Shown in pieces: positions 15,616 to 23,683 of a DNA stretch of 64,000 nt (position 1 is its first letter; every line of letters begins with the position of its first letter). Source of the stretch: Bacteroidia bacterium (GTDB lineage Bacteria; Bacteroidota; Bacteroidia; AKYH767-A; OLB10); contig JAEUTI010000009.1 in the NCBI GenBank assembly GCA_016788065.1, positions 34,372 through 98,371 on the forward strand, given 5' to 3'. The position numbers were made by a program, and so were the translations under genes. The notes below the pieces were generated by a model. It was not told the origin of the DNA. It saw only the letters and a list, made by a program, of their open reading frames with translations, and made no database searches.

Positions 15616-18330
15616 ATGAAAAGAGTTGTTAGTTCCTCCATTATTACACTCTTAATCATAGTTGCCGGTGCAGCAACATACATTTACCTTAAAAATTTTC
15701 GTTCAGGAGGTGGTGATCCTGTAAAGGCAATTCCTGCAGATGCATCCTTTTATTTTATCTACAACAACCCCAACGAAGGCATTCATCAGCTAACGAAGCC
15801 TTCCTTCTGGAATACCATCAAGCAAGCCCCGGTTTTTAGTAAATTATACTCCCAACTTCAATTTCTCGATTCGGCATCCCGTAAAAACAGCACTTTGGCT
15901 TCTTTTATTTCGGAAGGTAGTGTTTATGTCTCCGGTCACGTTACAGGAGCCAGGGAGTTTGATTTTATTATTCTGAAAAGTCTTCCGGGCGCAATGTCTG
16001 AAGCTGCTATAAAGGAACTGGTTGTAGAACTTGCCGGGCAGGGTGATCAAAGTTTGTCCTCCAGAAATTACGATGGAACTCAAATATATGAATGTGGGAT
16101 AGCCGGTAACCGGACTTATTCTTTTGCTATATCCAAAGGAGTTTTCATTAGTAGTTTCACACCTTTTCTGGTTGAAGATGCTTTGAGACAGTTGAAGCTT
16201 GGTAAATCAATCGCAAAAGATTTTAAGACAATTGAAGCCGGCACTGAAGTGGCTGGAATAACATTGTTTGCAAATGTGCGTGCATTACCTGCATTTCTTT
16301 CTGTGTTTACCAGGCAATCTGTATCCGCTAAGATTGCTCAAGTCAGCAGAATTTCTGGCTGGATGCAATCTTCGATCGGTGTTAGCAGTAACAAGCTGAC
16401 ATTTGCAGGCAACTTTGATCAGCCGGATTCAGCAGCATTCATTAATTGTTTTGAAGGACAAACTTCAGTTGAAAAGCACATGTTAAAAATATTACCCCGC
16501 AAGGCTGCATTCATTTCCTATTATGGTTTGTCGGATTTCAATAAATATTATTCCAGATTGCATGCAAATTACTTTACAGAAGCAGAGTCAGTCAACCGGG
16601 ATCGGGTGTTTCAGTTTCTTGCTGAAGAATATAAGCTGAAGGCAGAAGAAAAAATGCTAGAATGGATGGGTGGTGAGTATGCATTAGTGATCACAGAGCC
16701 TTCAGGTGAAAATTATGACAATAATTCTTTTGCAATTTTCAAAGCTAAAAAACCGCAGGAGGCAATTACCCAGTTAAAAACCATCAGCAGAATCATAGAT
16801 AAAAAAGACAATTCAATCACTAAGGAAGAAGGCTACAATGATCATACTATTGGCTTAATAAAAATATCCAATCTTTTACCTGCAATGTTCGGAAATCAGT
16901 TCAGGATGATGACCCGGATGTATTACACTTCAATAGGAAATTATATTGTTTTTGCCAATCAGGCTTCTTCATTGAGGTCGTTTATTGATGATTATGAAAA
17001 TGGTGCGGTATTAACCAAAGATTCTGATTTTAATAATGCCACAGAAGGTATTTCCGGTAAGGGTTCCTGTTTTGTGCATGTTAACCCTGCCGCTTCTTTG
17101 TACCTTTTGCGTTCTTTAGCTGAGCCTGCAGGAATTAAATTAGAAAATTACAAAGATCTCATTGGTGGGATGCAGAACTTCACCTTGCAGTTAAATGCCG
17201 GTGCTAAAGTATCCATTGAGGGATCATTAGGATTTGCCTCCGGGGGTAAAGAAGAAGGGGTAAACAGATTGTTTTCTTTTGAAACAGATTCAGCAGTCAG
17301 CAAAAAGGTTTTCGTCATAAATGATCCCGAAACAGGAAGTGGTAAATTGTTATTCTATGATGATGCAAATACCTTGTACCTTACCGATGATGCGGGAAAT
17401 GAAATTTGGAAGAAAGATATTCAGGGAGAAATAAAAAGCGAAATTTTTCAGATTGATTTATTTCGTAACAACACAAAACAATTGTTATTTAATACTGCAG
17501 ATTATCTGTATTTACTTGACATGGAAGGAAAGCCTGTAGGCAATTATCCGATTCGTTTACCTTCGCCTGCAACAAACGGAATTGCTGTGTTTGATTTTGA
17601 TGGCAACCGTGATCCAAGAATTTATGTAGCTTGTTCAAACAAGAGAGTGTATGCTTTTCAATCGTCGGGGAAACCTATGAGTGGCTGGAATTTTAATATA
17701 ACAACCGGAACTGTTAACGGACCGGTTAGAGCGGCCAGACTTAATGGCAAGGATTATTTGCTGATAACGGATGAAGAGGGTGGCGTTTCAATGGTAAACC
17801 GTTATGGTGAAGGTGGAGTTTTGGTATCGAAAGGATTTACCATTGGGAAAAACAGCAAAGTATTCCAGGATTCATCAGGAACAATTATCACAACTGATAA
17901 AAAAGGTAGTATTGTTTCCATGTCAGCTGATGGTCATGTCACACTTAGTGAAATTGGTCAGTTGGAAGAAGATTATGGATTTTATTTTTCTGATGTTAAT
18001 GATGATAATTCGAGTGATTATATTTTTACCGATAGCAATGAATTAATTGCTTACAGTAGAAATCTGGCAGTTATATTCAGAAAAGAATTTGATGATGAAT
18101 TGAAGGGTCCCATAACCTCTGCTGTACTGACAGATGGCCGAAAAGTATTTCTTGTTTCATCCATAAAAAGTAATAAAACCTGGATGGTGTACCAGGATGG
18201 TAGCATCGCCGAAGGGTTTCCTGTTAAAGGAGATGGCGCTGCAACTATTGGTCAATTAAATACAGATGGAAAGCAGAACCTGATTGTTGGAAGCTCGGAT
18301 GGTCACATTTATGTTTACTCACTGGAATAA
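15616..18330 (+). CDS. Large membrane-anchored protein with beta-propeller C-terminus
   Basis: The 904-residue protein starts with a single N-terminal membrane anchor (about 7-26) and is otherwise predicted to lie in the periplasm. The N-terminal two thirds resemble DUF3352-type proteins (PADASFYFIYNNPNEG, then repeated alpha/beta modules with ITLFANVRALPAFLS). The last 340 residues contain repeats such as LYLTDDAGNEIWKKD, YLYLLDMEGKPVGN and YVACSNKRVYAFQSSGKP, a PQQ/VCBS-like beta propeller. No catalytic motif is visible. Function unknown; a scaffold or envelope assembly role similar to BamB-like propellers is only a guess. It stands alone, 116 bases after rnhB. Confidence 0.7.
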   Translation: MKRVVSSSIITLLIIVAGAATYIYLKNFRSGGGDPVKAIPADASFYFIYNNPNEGIHQLTKPSFWNTIKQAPVFSKLYSQLQFLDSASRKNSTLASFISEGSVYVSGHVTGAREFDFIILKSLPGAMSEAAIKELVVELAGQGDQSLSSRNYDGTQIYECGIAGNRTYSFAISKGVFISSFTPFLVEDALRQLKLGKSIAKDFKTIEAGTEVAGITLFANVRALPAFLSVFTRQSVSAKIAQVSRISGWMQSSIGVSSNKLTFAGNFDQPDSAAFINCFEGQTSVEKHMLKILPRKAAFISYYGLSDFNKYYSRLHANYFTEAESVNRDRVFQFLAEEYKLKAEEKMLEWMGGEYALVITEPSGENYDNNSFAIFKAKKPQEAITQLKTISRIIDKKDNSITKEEGYNDHTIGLIKISNLLPAMFGNQFRMMTRMYYTSIGNYIVFANQASSLRSFIDDYENGAVLTKDSDFNNATEGISGKGSCFVHVNPAASLYLLRSLAEPAGIKLENYKDLIGGMQNFTLQLNAGAKVSIEGSLGFASGGKEEGVNRLFSFETDSAVSKKVFVINDPETGSGKLLFYDDANTLYLTDDAGNEIWKKDIQGEIKSEIFQIDLFRNNTKQLLFNTADYLYLLDMEGKPVGNYPIRLPSPATNGIAVFDFDGNRDPRIYVACSNKRVYAFQSSGKPMSGWNFNITTGTVNGPVRAARLNGKDYLLITDEEGGVSMVNRYGEGGVLVSKGFTIGKNSKVFQDSSGTIITTDKKGSIVSMSADGHVTLSEIGQLEEDYGFYFSDVNDDNSSDYIFTDSNELIAYSRNLAVIFRKEFDDELKGPITSAVLTDGRKVFLVSSIKSNKTWMVYQDGSIAEGFPVKGDGAATIGQLNTDGKQNLIVGSSDGHIYVYSLE

Positions 18331-18393
18331 GTGCTTTTCATCCCCAATAATGCCAATTAATTTTTTTGCTTAAAAAGCCATAGCAGATGTGCT

Positions 18394-19389
18394 TTACCGG
18401 AGTTGAATTTGCTGTCCTTCTTTAACAGCAATACTTTCATCAAAATTATTCAGCTTAATCAGCTTGCTGAGTTTCACTCCATGTTTTTGAGATATCATCC
18501 AAAGATTTTCTCCTGCTGCCACCGTGTGAAAGGCAGCTGCCGGACGACCTCGCTTTGGTTTCAGGTACACTATATCACCTGGATTTAATTCATCATTCTG
18601 ACTGGCATCATTATACTTCAGAATCTGCCATAATCTCATATCATTGGCAACAGCAATAGAAAACCACGTATCGCCATCTTTGGCATTTACAAAAGGCACT
18701 TCATTTTTATTGGTAGCAGGTTTAGGAGCCCGCACATACTTAGCCGTTTGCTTTGGTGTTTTTGGAGAGACGGAATGCTTTGGTTTTTTTGTTTGCGGAT
18801 GAGCGGCTACCGGTGCAGGAATAGAATTAGTCACAGGCATTTTCTTTCCACCTTTATCAAAATCATACAGCCGGTATTCTTCAATCAACTTGATTAGCAA
18901 ATCGGCATAACGGGGGTTGGTGGCATAGCCGGCTTTCTTTAAACCATGCGCCCAGCTTTTATAATCGGTTATTTCATAGTCGAATAAAAAGGCATACCTG
19001 GGGCGTTCTCTTAAAAATTTACTGTGATCATCAAATGACTCCAATGCCGTTTGGTATTTCCTGAAACATTCATCTTTTGCATCATCATCTTTATGAAATC
19101 CAGGCCCTGTCCAGTCACTATGGCATTTAATCCCAAAATGGTTTTTAGCTTCTCTGGCAAGATCACTGTTGCCACTTTCCGATTCAAGTATTCCTTGAGC
19201 AAGTGTAATACTTGCAGGAACCCCCATCTTCATCATATCCTTAATAGCATCCTCCTTATACATAGAAATGTAATCGGCCGGAGTATACTTTTTAGCTGAC
19301 TGACTAAAAACAGATATTGGAATGAGGAGCAGTAACAGTATCCGTAACAATGGGAGGTAGGGTTTAGAAATTGATGTGTTTAAATACAA
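18394..19389 (-). CDS. Secreted glucosaminidase with two LysM domains
   Basis: The 331-residue protein has a signal peptide (about 1-30, ending VFSQ), a glucosaminidase (FlgJ/LytG-type) domain at about 35-180 with the catalytic-type ITLAQGILESESGNSDLA (Glu69) and HFGIKCH, a proline/lysine-rich linker and two LysM domains (about 232-280 and 287-331). It should cut the glycan chain of peptidoglycan at N-acetylglucosamine while LysM holds it on the wall. It is convergent with the upstream propeller gene and divergent from the outer membrane protein gene. Length and motifs are normal for Bacteroidota homologues. Confidence 0.9.
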   Translation of the reverse strand: MYLNTSISKPYLPLLRILLLLLIPISVFSQSAKKYTPADYISMYKEDAIKDMMKMGVPASITLAQGILESESGNSDLAREAKNHFGIKCHSDWTGPGFHKDDDAKDECFRKYQTALESFDDHSKFLRERPRYAFLFDYEITDYKSWAHGLKKAGYATNPRYADLLIKLIEEYRLYDFDKGGKKMPVTNSIPAPVAAHPQTKKPKHSVSPKTPKQTAKYVRAPKPATNKNEVPFVNAKDGDTWFSIAVANDMRLWQILKYNDASQNDELNPGDIVYLKPKRGRPAAAFHTVAAGENLWMISQKHGVKLSKLIKLNNFDESIAVKEGQQIQLR

Positions 19390-19572
19390 TGGCTTTCGGT
19401 TGTAACGTTAAGTTTAGTCATTCCATTATATCAGATATTACGGAACTCCTGCAAAGTGCAATAAAAGTTAATTTTTAGACGCATGTGGGATTAGAAATAC
19501 CTTATTAATTAACATTTCAGTGTTGATAGAGGTTAACTAAGAATGGTTCGGATCCTTCATTTTTTTTGGTTC

Positions 19573-19601
19573 TTTGGATAACAATAAAATGCATAGATTT
19601 G
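19573..19601 (+). promoter_or_regulatory. Promoter of the outer membrane protein gene
   Basis: TTTG at 19573-19576, a 17-base spacer and a perfect TAGATTTG at 19594-19601 lie 32 bases before the start codon at 19634. Confidence 0.6.
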
Positions 19602-19633
19602 ACATTATATACGTCTGAACCAAAAATATCCAA

Positions 19634-20272
19634 ATGAAAAAATACCCTGCTTTATTATTGCTAATTGCAATTATTACCTCATTAACAAATAACGTCAGTG
19701 GACAAAGCTTTGAAAAAGGCAACAAGATTATTGATGCAGGAATAAAGATCTCCATTTACAAAGTCGATGATCCTGATGATAATGATGAGGATGGGGAAGA
19801 TGATGGTGCTGCCAGCTATACCATTCCGATTGGCTTTGAATATGCTATTTCAGACAGGATAGGAGCAGGAATTGAACTGGGTATTTGTAATTATTTTACC
19901 GAGGAGGATACAATTACCAGAGCAATTGCTAAGGCAAATAGTTTCGATGTTTTACTGAAAGGAAATTTTCATTGGGTGCGAAAAGGAAAGGCCGATCTTT
20001 ATAGTGGACTTGGACTTGGTTTTTCATCCTTTAAGTACAAAAGTAACGATAACCTGAATAGCAGTTACAAAGCCACAGGACCATATATCAGAATCAGCGT
20101 ATTGAATGCACGCCTTTATCTGGCAGATGCATTCGCACTCGGTTTACACTTTGGATTACCTATCATGAACTTTGAAGATGGACAACTCACGGATAATCTG
20201 GGTACTGACATTAATTACAGATTAAGATTTTCCGGCTGGGATTTGGGTGCCAGTGCTGCCATCCGCTTCTGA
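19634..20272 (+). CDS. Outer membrane beta-barrel protein
   Basis: The 212-residue product has a signal peptide (about 1-24, ending VSGQ) and a predicted eight-stranded barrel of the OmpA/OmpW type. It begins with FEKGNKIIDAGIKISIYK, has an acidic loop after the first strand (DDPDDNDEDGEDDGA; Ca2+ binding is possible but unproven), repeated glycine-aromatic strands and a C-terminal Phe (GASAAIRF). No specific function is evident. Its last 51 bases overlap the 3' end of the gene on the other strand. Confidence 0.85.
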   Translation: MKKYPALLLLIAIITSLTNNVSGQSFEKGNKIIDAGIKISIYKVDDPDDNDEDGEDDGAASYTIPIGFEYAISDRIGAGIELGICNYFTEEDTITRAIAKANSFDVLLKGNFHWVRKGKADLYSGLGLGFSSFKYKSNDNLNSSYKATGPYIRISVLNARLYLADAFALGLHFGLPIMNFEDGQLTDNLGTDINYRLRFSGWDLGASAAIRF

Positions 20273-21145
20273 TCGGGACAAGTATTGCAAACCACCGGTA
20301 TGAATTGCCAGAATTTTAGTCCCTGCAGGTATAATTCCTTTTTGGGCTAAATCGTATATTCCATAAAATAATTTACCGGTATAAATTGGTTCGACAGGTA
20401 TTGCTGTTTGTTGGAAAAAGGACTTGCAGAATGCATCCAAAACGGCATCGGATTTCGCATAACCACCGAAATGATAATCACTAAACACTTTTAATTGGCT
20501 CCATTTTTCCTCGGGAGTATGGCTTTTGATAAAATTTAAAATCGAATCCTGATCCCTTAATACATTTATAACCTGTAATGTTTGATCTTTCCCCAGTGCA
20601 TGGAGTAATCCTGCAGCAGTAGTTCCGGTTCCAGCTGCAACCGCAATTACATTAAAGTGGTCATGCTTCTTTTCAAGAATTTCTTTACAGCCTATCATTC
20701 CAAAATTATTTGAACCACCTTCCGGAATAATGAATTCATTGCCATCGGTTTTCAGAATAGAATCAATAAATTCAGGCTCATTTCTTTTGCGATACAATTC
20801 GCGTGATACAAAACAAAGTTTCATGCCACTGGCAACAGCACGGCTAAGGGTGATATTTTTGATGGAATCTGCTTCGCCCCTTATGATACCTGTACAGTGC
20901 AGACCCGCTTTTTCACAAACGGCGGCAGTGGCTGCTATGTGATTGGAAAATGCTCCGCCAAATGTAATAATATGGTTTTTATGAAGTCTTTTTGCTTCTA
21001 AGATATTGTATTTCAATTTGTACCATTTGTTGCCGCCGGTAATTTCATCTATCAAATCGATTCTTCTAACAGTTAATTGCACCCCGGTGCCTGGGATTTC
21101 AAAAGGTCCCTGGTCAATAATAAATGATGGCAGTGTCGAAAACAT
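20222..21145 (-). CDS. ACC deaminase/D-cysteine desulfhydrase family PLP enzyme
   Basis: The 307-residue protein is a fold-type II PLP enzyme. The lysine that binds PLP is in GGNKWYKLKYN (about residue 36-46), with FGGAFSNHIAATAAV next and the phosphate-binding AAGTGTTAAGLL (about 170). Homologues remove sulfide or ammonia from D-cysteine or 1-aminocyclopropane-1-carboxylate; in Bacteroidota the true substrate is often unproven. The C-terminus normally ends near the motif LAIHTGGLQ; here about 20 more residues (SRSEADGSTGTQIPAGKS) are read from the strand opposite the barrel gene. Confidence 0.85.
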   Translation of the reverse strand: MFSTLPSFIIDQGPFEIPGTGVQLTVRRIDLIDEITGGNKWYKLKYNILEAKRLHKNHIITFGGAFSNHIAATAAVCEKAGLHCTGIIRGEADSIKNITLSRAVASGMKLCFVSRELYRKRNEPEFIDSILKTDGNEFIIPEGGSNNFGMIGCKEILEKKHDHFNVIAVAAGTGTTAAGLLHALGKDQTLQVINVLRDQDSILNFIKSHTPEEKWSQLKVFSDYHFGGYAKSDAVLDAFCKSFFQQTAIPVEPIYTGKLFYGIYDLAQKGIIPAGTKILAIHTGGLQYLSRSEADGSTGTQIPAGKS

Positions 21146-21181
21146 AAGGTGCTTTTCAAATGTTAAACCCCGAAATTAGCT

Positions 21182-21189
21182 TAAATTTG
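21182..21189 (+). promoter_or_regulatory. -7 box immediately before the DUF5522 gene
   Basis: TAAATTTG at 21182-21189 ends four bases before the ATG at 21194, implying a leaderless transcript. There is no clear -33 TTG. Confidence 0.4.
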
Positions 21190-21193
21190 CACT

Positions 21194-21370
21194 ATGTCGT
21201 TTACTGATAAGTTCGATAAAGAAGATTATTATCTTTCACCTGAAGGATACCTTATATTCACAGAGGCATATCATTTAAAAAGAGGGTATTGTTGTCACAA
21301 TAACTGCCGGCATTGTCCCTATAAAAACCAAAATAAAACAAACATTAAAAGTAACAAAACTGATAAATAA
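21194..21370 (+). CDS. DUF5522 small cysteine-rich protein
   Basis: The 58-residue protein is short and easily missed. It contains YYLSPEGYLIFTEAYHLKRG followed by a cysteine cluster, CCHNNCRHCPY, typical of DUF5522 proteins, then a lysine-rich tail. The CC-x3-C-x2-C arrangement could bind zinc or an Fe-S cluster (inference). It lies 26 bases before hutU in the same direction and probably shares its transcript. Function unknown. Confidence 0.75.
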   Translation: MSFTDKFDKEDYYLSPEGYLIFTEAYHLKRGYCCHNNCRHCPYKNQNKTNIKSNKTDK

Positions 21371-21396
21371 AATAAATCAGGTAAAGCACTTAACCA

Positions 21397-23073
21397 ATGA
21401 GCACAATTTCAGGTAAACTCGATCTTTCAAAACTCAAGACTCCCACCGGTAATCAGATAAGCTGTAAAGGATGGGTTCAGGAAGCGGCACTTAGAATGCT
21501 TCATAATAACCTTGATCCGGAAGTTGCAGAAAGACCGGAAGATCTGATTGTTTATGGCGGTACCGGAAAGGCAGCAAGAAATCTGGAGTCATTTGAACTA
21601 ATCGTAAAAGCTTTGCGTGATCTTGAGGAAAATGAAACACTTTTGATTCAGTCAGGAAAACCTGTCGGAATCCTGCCAACTCATAAAGATGCTCCCCGTG
21701 TATTGATCAGTAACTCTATGTTAGTACCCCATTGGGCTAATTGGGAGCATTTCAGAGCCCTGGAAGCCAAAGGGTTAACAATGTATGGTCAAATGACGGC
21801 CGGTTCATGGATTTATATTGGATCACAGGGGATTGTACAAGGTACTTACGAGACTTTTGGTGAGGTTGCCCGTCAACATTTTGGTGGTTCACTCAGAAAT
21901 ACACTTTCTGTAACCGGTGGATTAGGTGGAATGGGTGGAGCTCAGCCCCTTGCAATCACTATGAATGAAGGAGTTTGTCTGGCTGCTGATGTAGAAGCGT
22001 GGAGAATTCAAAAGCGATTGGATACCCGTTACATTGATGAAATGACGGATAACATAGACAAAGGAATTGACAGGGCTTTAGAGGCAAAGTCAAAAGGTGA
22101 AGCCATTTCAATTGGTGTTGTTTGTAATATTATTGATTTGCTGGAGCGGATGCTTGAAAGAGGAATTATTCCGGATTCATTAACGGATCAAACATCGGCA
22201 CATGATGCACTTGTTGGATATTTTCCGCAGGGTTTGAATGTTGAACAGGCAAAAGTTTTGCGTGAGTCAGATCCTGAAAAGTATATTCAGTTGAGCAAAG
22301 AAAGCATGGTTAAGCACACTTCACTGATGTTGGAAATGCAAAAACGGGGAGCTGTTACTTTTGATTATGGAAATAATTTAAGAGGGCAGGCTTATGCCAT
22401 GGGATTGAAAAATGCATTTGATTTTCCGGGATTTGTGCCTGCATATATTCGCCCGTTGTTTTGTGAAGGAAAAGGTCCTTTCAGATGGGCCGCTTTATCG
22501 GGTGATCCTGCCGATATTAAAGTAACAGATGACTTGATTCTGGAATTATTTCCTGAAAACAAAGGGTTGGCTCGATGGATTAAAATGGCTCAGGAGCGTA
22601 TTGCTTTTCAAGGACTTCCGGCAAGAATTTGCTGGCTTGGACAAGGCGAAAGAGAGAAGGCCGGCTTAGCTTTCAATGAATTAGTGGCTCAAGGGAAGGT
22701 AAAAGCTCCAATTGTAATAGGACGGGATCATTTGGATACAGGCTCAGTGGCTTCTCCCAATAGGGAAACAGAAGCTATGAAAGATGGTTCGGATGCTATT
22801 GCTGACTGGCCTGTTTTAAATGCTTTGATAAATACTGCAGGTGGAGCCAGTTGGGTTTCGCTGCATCACGGTGGTGGTGTTGGTATCGGATATTCAATTC
22901 ATGCCGGCATGGTGATAGTTGCAGATGGAACATCGGATGCGGCAGCAAGGATAAAAAGAGTTTTACATAATGATCCTGCCATGGGCGTAATTCGTCACAT
23001 GGATGCCGGTTATGATATTGCATTGGATACAGCAAGAAAGCACCGTTTGGATATAAGAGAAAGATTGAAGTAA
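21397..23073 (+). CDS. hutU: Urocanate hydratase
   Basis: The 558-residue protein matches urocanase along its length: [16 protein letters not shown] near the start, LFSNS-like [16 protein letters not shown], the glycine-rich NAD+ region [16 protein letters not shown] (about 170-185) and [10 protein letters not shown] (about 411), which holds the active-site Cys. The enzyme adds water to urocanate in histidine breakdown, giving 4-imidazolone-5-propionate. The other hut genes (hutH, hutI, ftcD/hutG) are not adjacent, so they would lie elsewhere. Nothing is missing in the protein. Confidence 0.96.
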   Translation: MSTISGKLDLSKLKTPTGNQISCKGWVQEAALRMLHNNLDPEVAERPEDLIVYGGTGKAARNLESFELIVKALRDLEENETLLIQSGKPVGILPTHKDAPRVLISNSMLVPHWANWEHFRALEAKGLTMYGQMTAGSWIYIGSQGIVQGTYETFGEVARQHFGGSLRNTLSVTGGLGGMGGAQPLAITMNEGVCLAADVEAWRIQKRLDTRYIDEMTDNIDKGIDRALEAKSKGEAISIGVVCNIIDLLERMLERGIIPDSLTDQTSAHDALVGYFPQGLNVEQAKVLRESDPEKYIQLSKESMVKHTSLMLEMQKRGAVTFDYGNNLRGQAYAMGLKNAFDFPGFVPAYIRPLFCEGKGPFRWAALSGDPADIKVTDDLILELFPENKGLARWIKMAQERIAFQGLPARICWLGQGEREKAGLAFNELVAQGKVKAPIVIGRDHLDTGSVASPNRETEAMKDGSDAIADWPVLNALINTAGGASWVSLHHGGGVGIGYSIHAGMVIVADGTSDAAARIKRVLHNDPAMGVIRHMDAGYDIALDTARKHRLDIRERLK

Positions 23074-23127
23074 TGGCTATTCAGATTTTTTGGAATGGTA
23101 TTTGAAAGATCGGTTTAAACGAATTCT

Positions 23128-23535
23128 ATGAGAAATTCCCGGATACTGATGATGTTGTTATCCATAGTTATGGTTACAACTTTACATTCCTGTGTTGATG
23201 ATGACAATGCGGAACCTGATCTGCCGGGTGCTGATCGTGATAAGTTTGTAGGCAGTTGGCTTTGTCGCGAAACAGTTACAGGTGCTACACCAACTACCTT
23301 TACCATCACCATTCAAAAGTATGGTTCATTTGATTCCTTAAAAGTATTTAATTTTAATAACCTTGGCGCTCCATATTCTGTGTATTGGATAGTTTCCGGA
23401 AACAGCGTTACAATTCCGGCCCAGACAGTTACCCAGGTAGATATTTCCGGAACAGGTATTTTCAGTAATTCAAAGATTAATTTGAGTTATACTTCCGACA
23501 CCGAATCGGTTTCAGCGGAATGTACCAAACAATGA
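23128..23535 (+). CDS. Lipocalin-like lipoprotein
   Basis: The 135-residue protein has a lipoprotein signal ending in LHSC (Cys22) and an acidic linker (VDDDNAEPD). The remaining 95 residues begin with DKFVGSWLCRETVTG, the typical opening of Bacteroidota lipocalin-like domains, and are beta-rich. Two further cysteines (Cys46 and Cys131 or near) could form a disulfide. It follows hutU by 54 bases but is unlikely to be related in function. The ligand is unknown. Confidence 0.78.
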   Translation: MRNSRILMMLLSIVMVTTLHSCVDDDNAEPDLPGADRDKFVGSWLCRETVTGATPTTFTITIQKYGSFDSLKVFNFNNLGAPYSVYWIVSGNSVTIPAQTVTQVDISGTGIFSNSKINLSYTSDTESVSAECTKQ

Positions 23536-23683
23536 TGTTTTATATTTCAACACATCAAATAATACGGATTCACCCCAAATTTTGAGTTGTTTACGTAAAA
23601 CAGCAATCGAATCAGTGCTTTGTAGTTAAAATTGTGGTTATTGATCTGCCTTATAGTGGTCAATTAAACCTCAATTCAACGCT

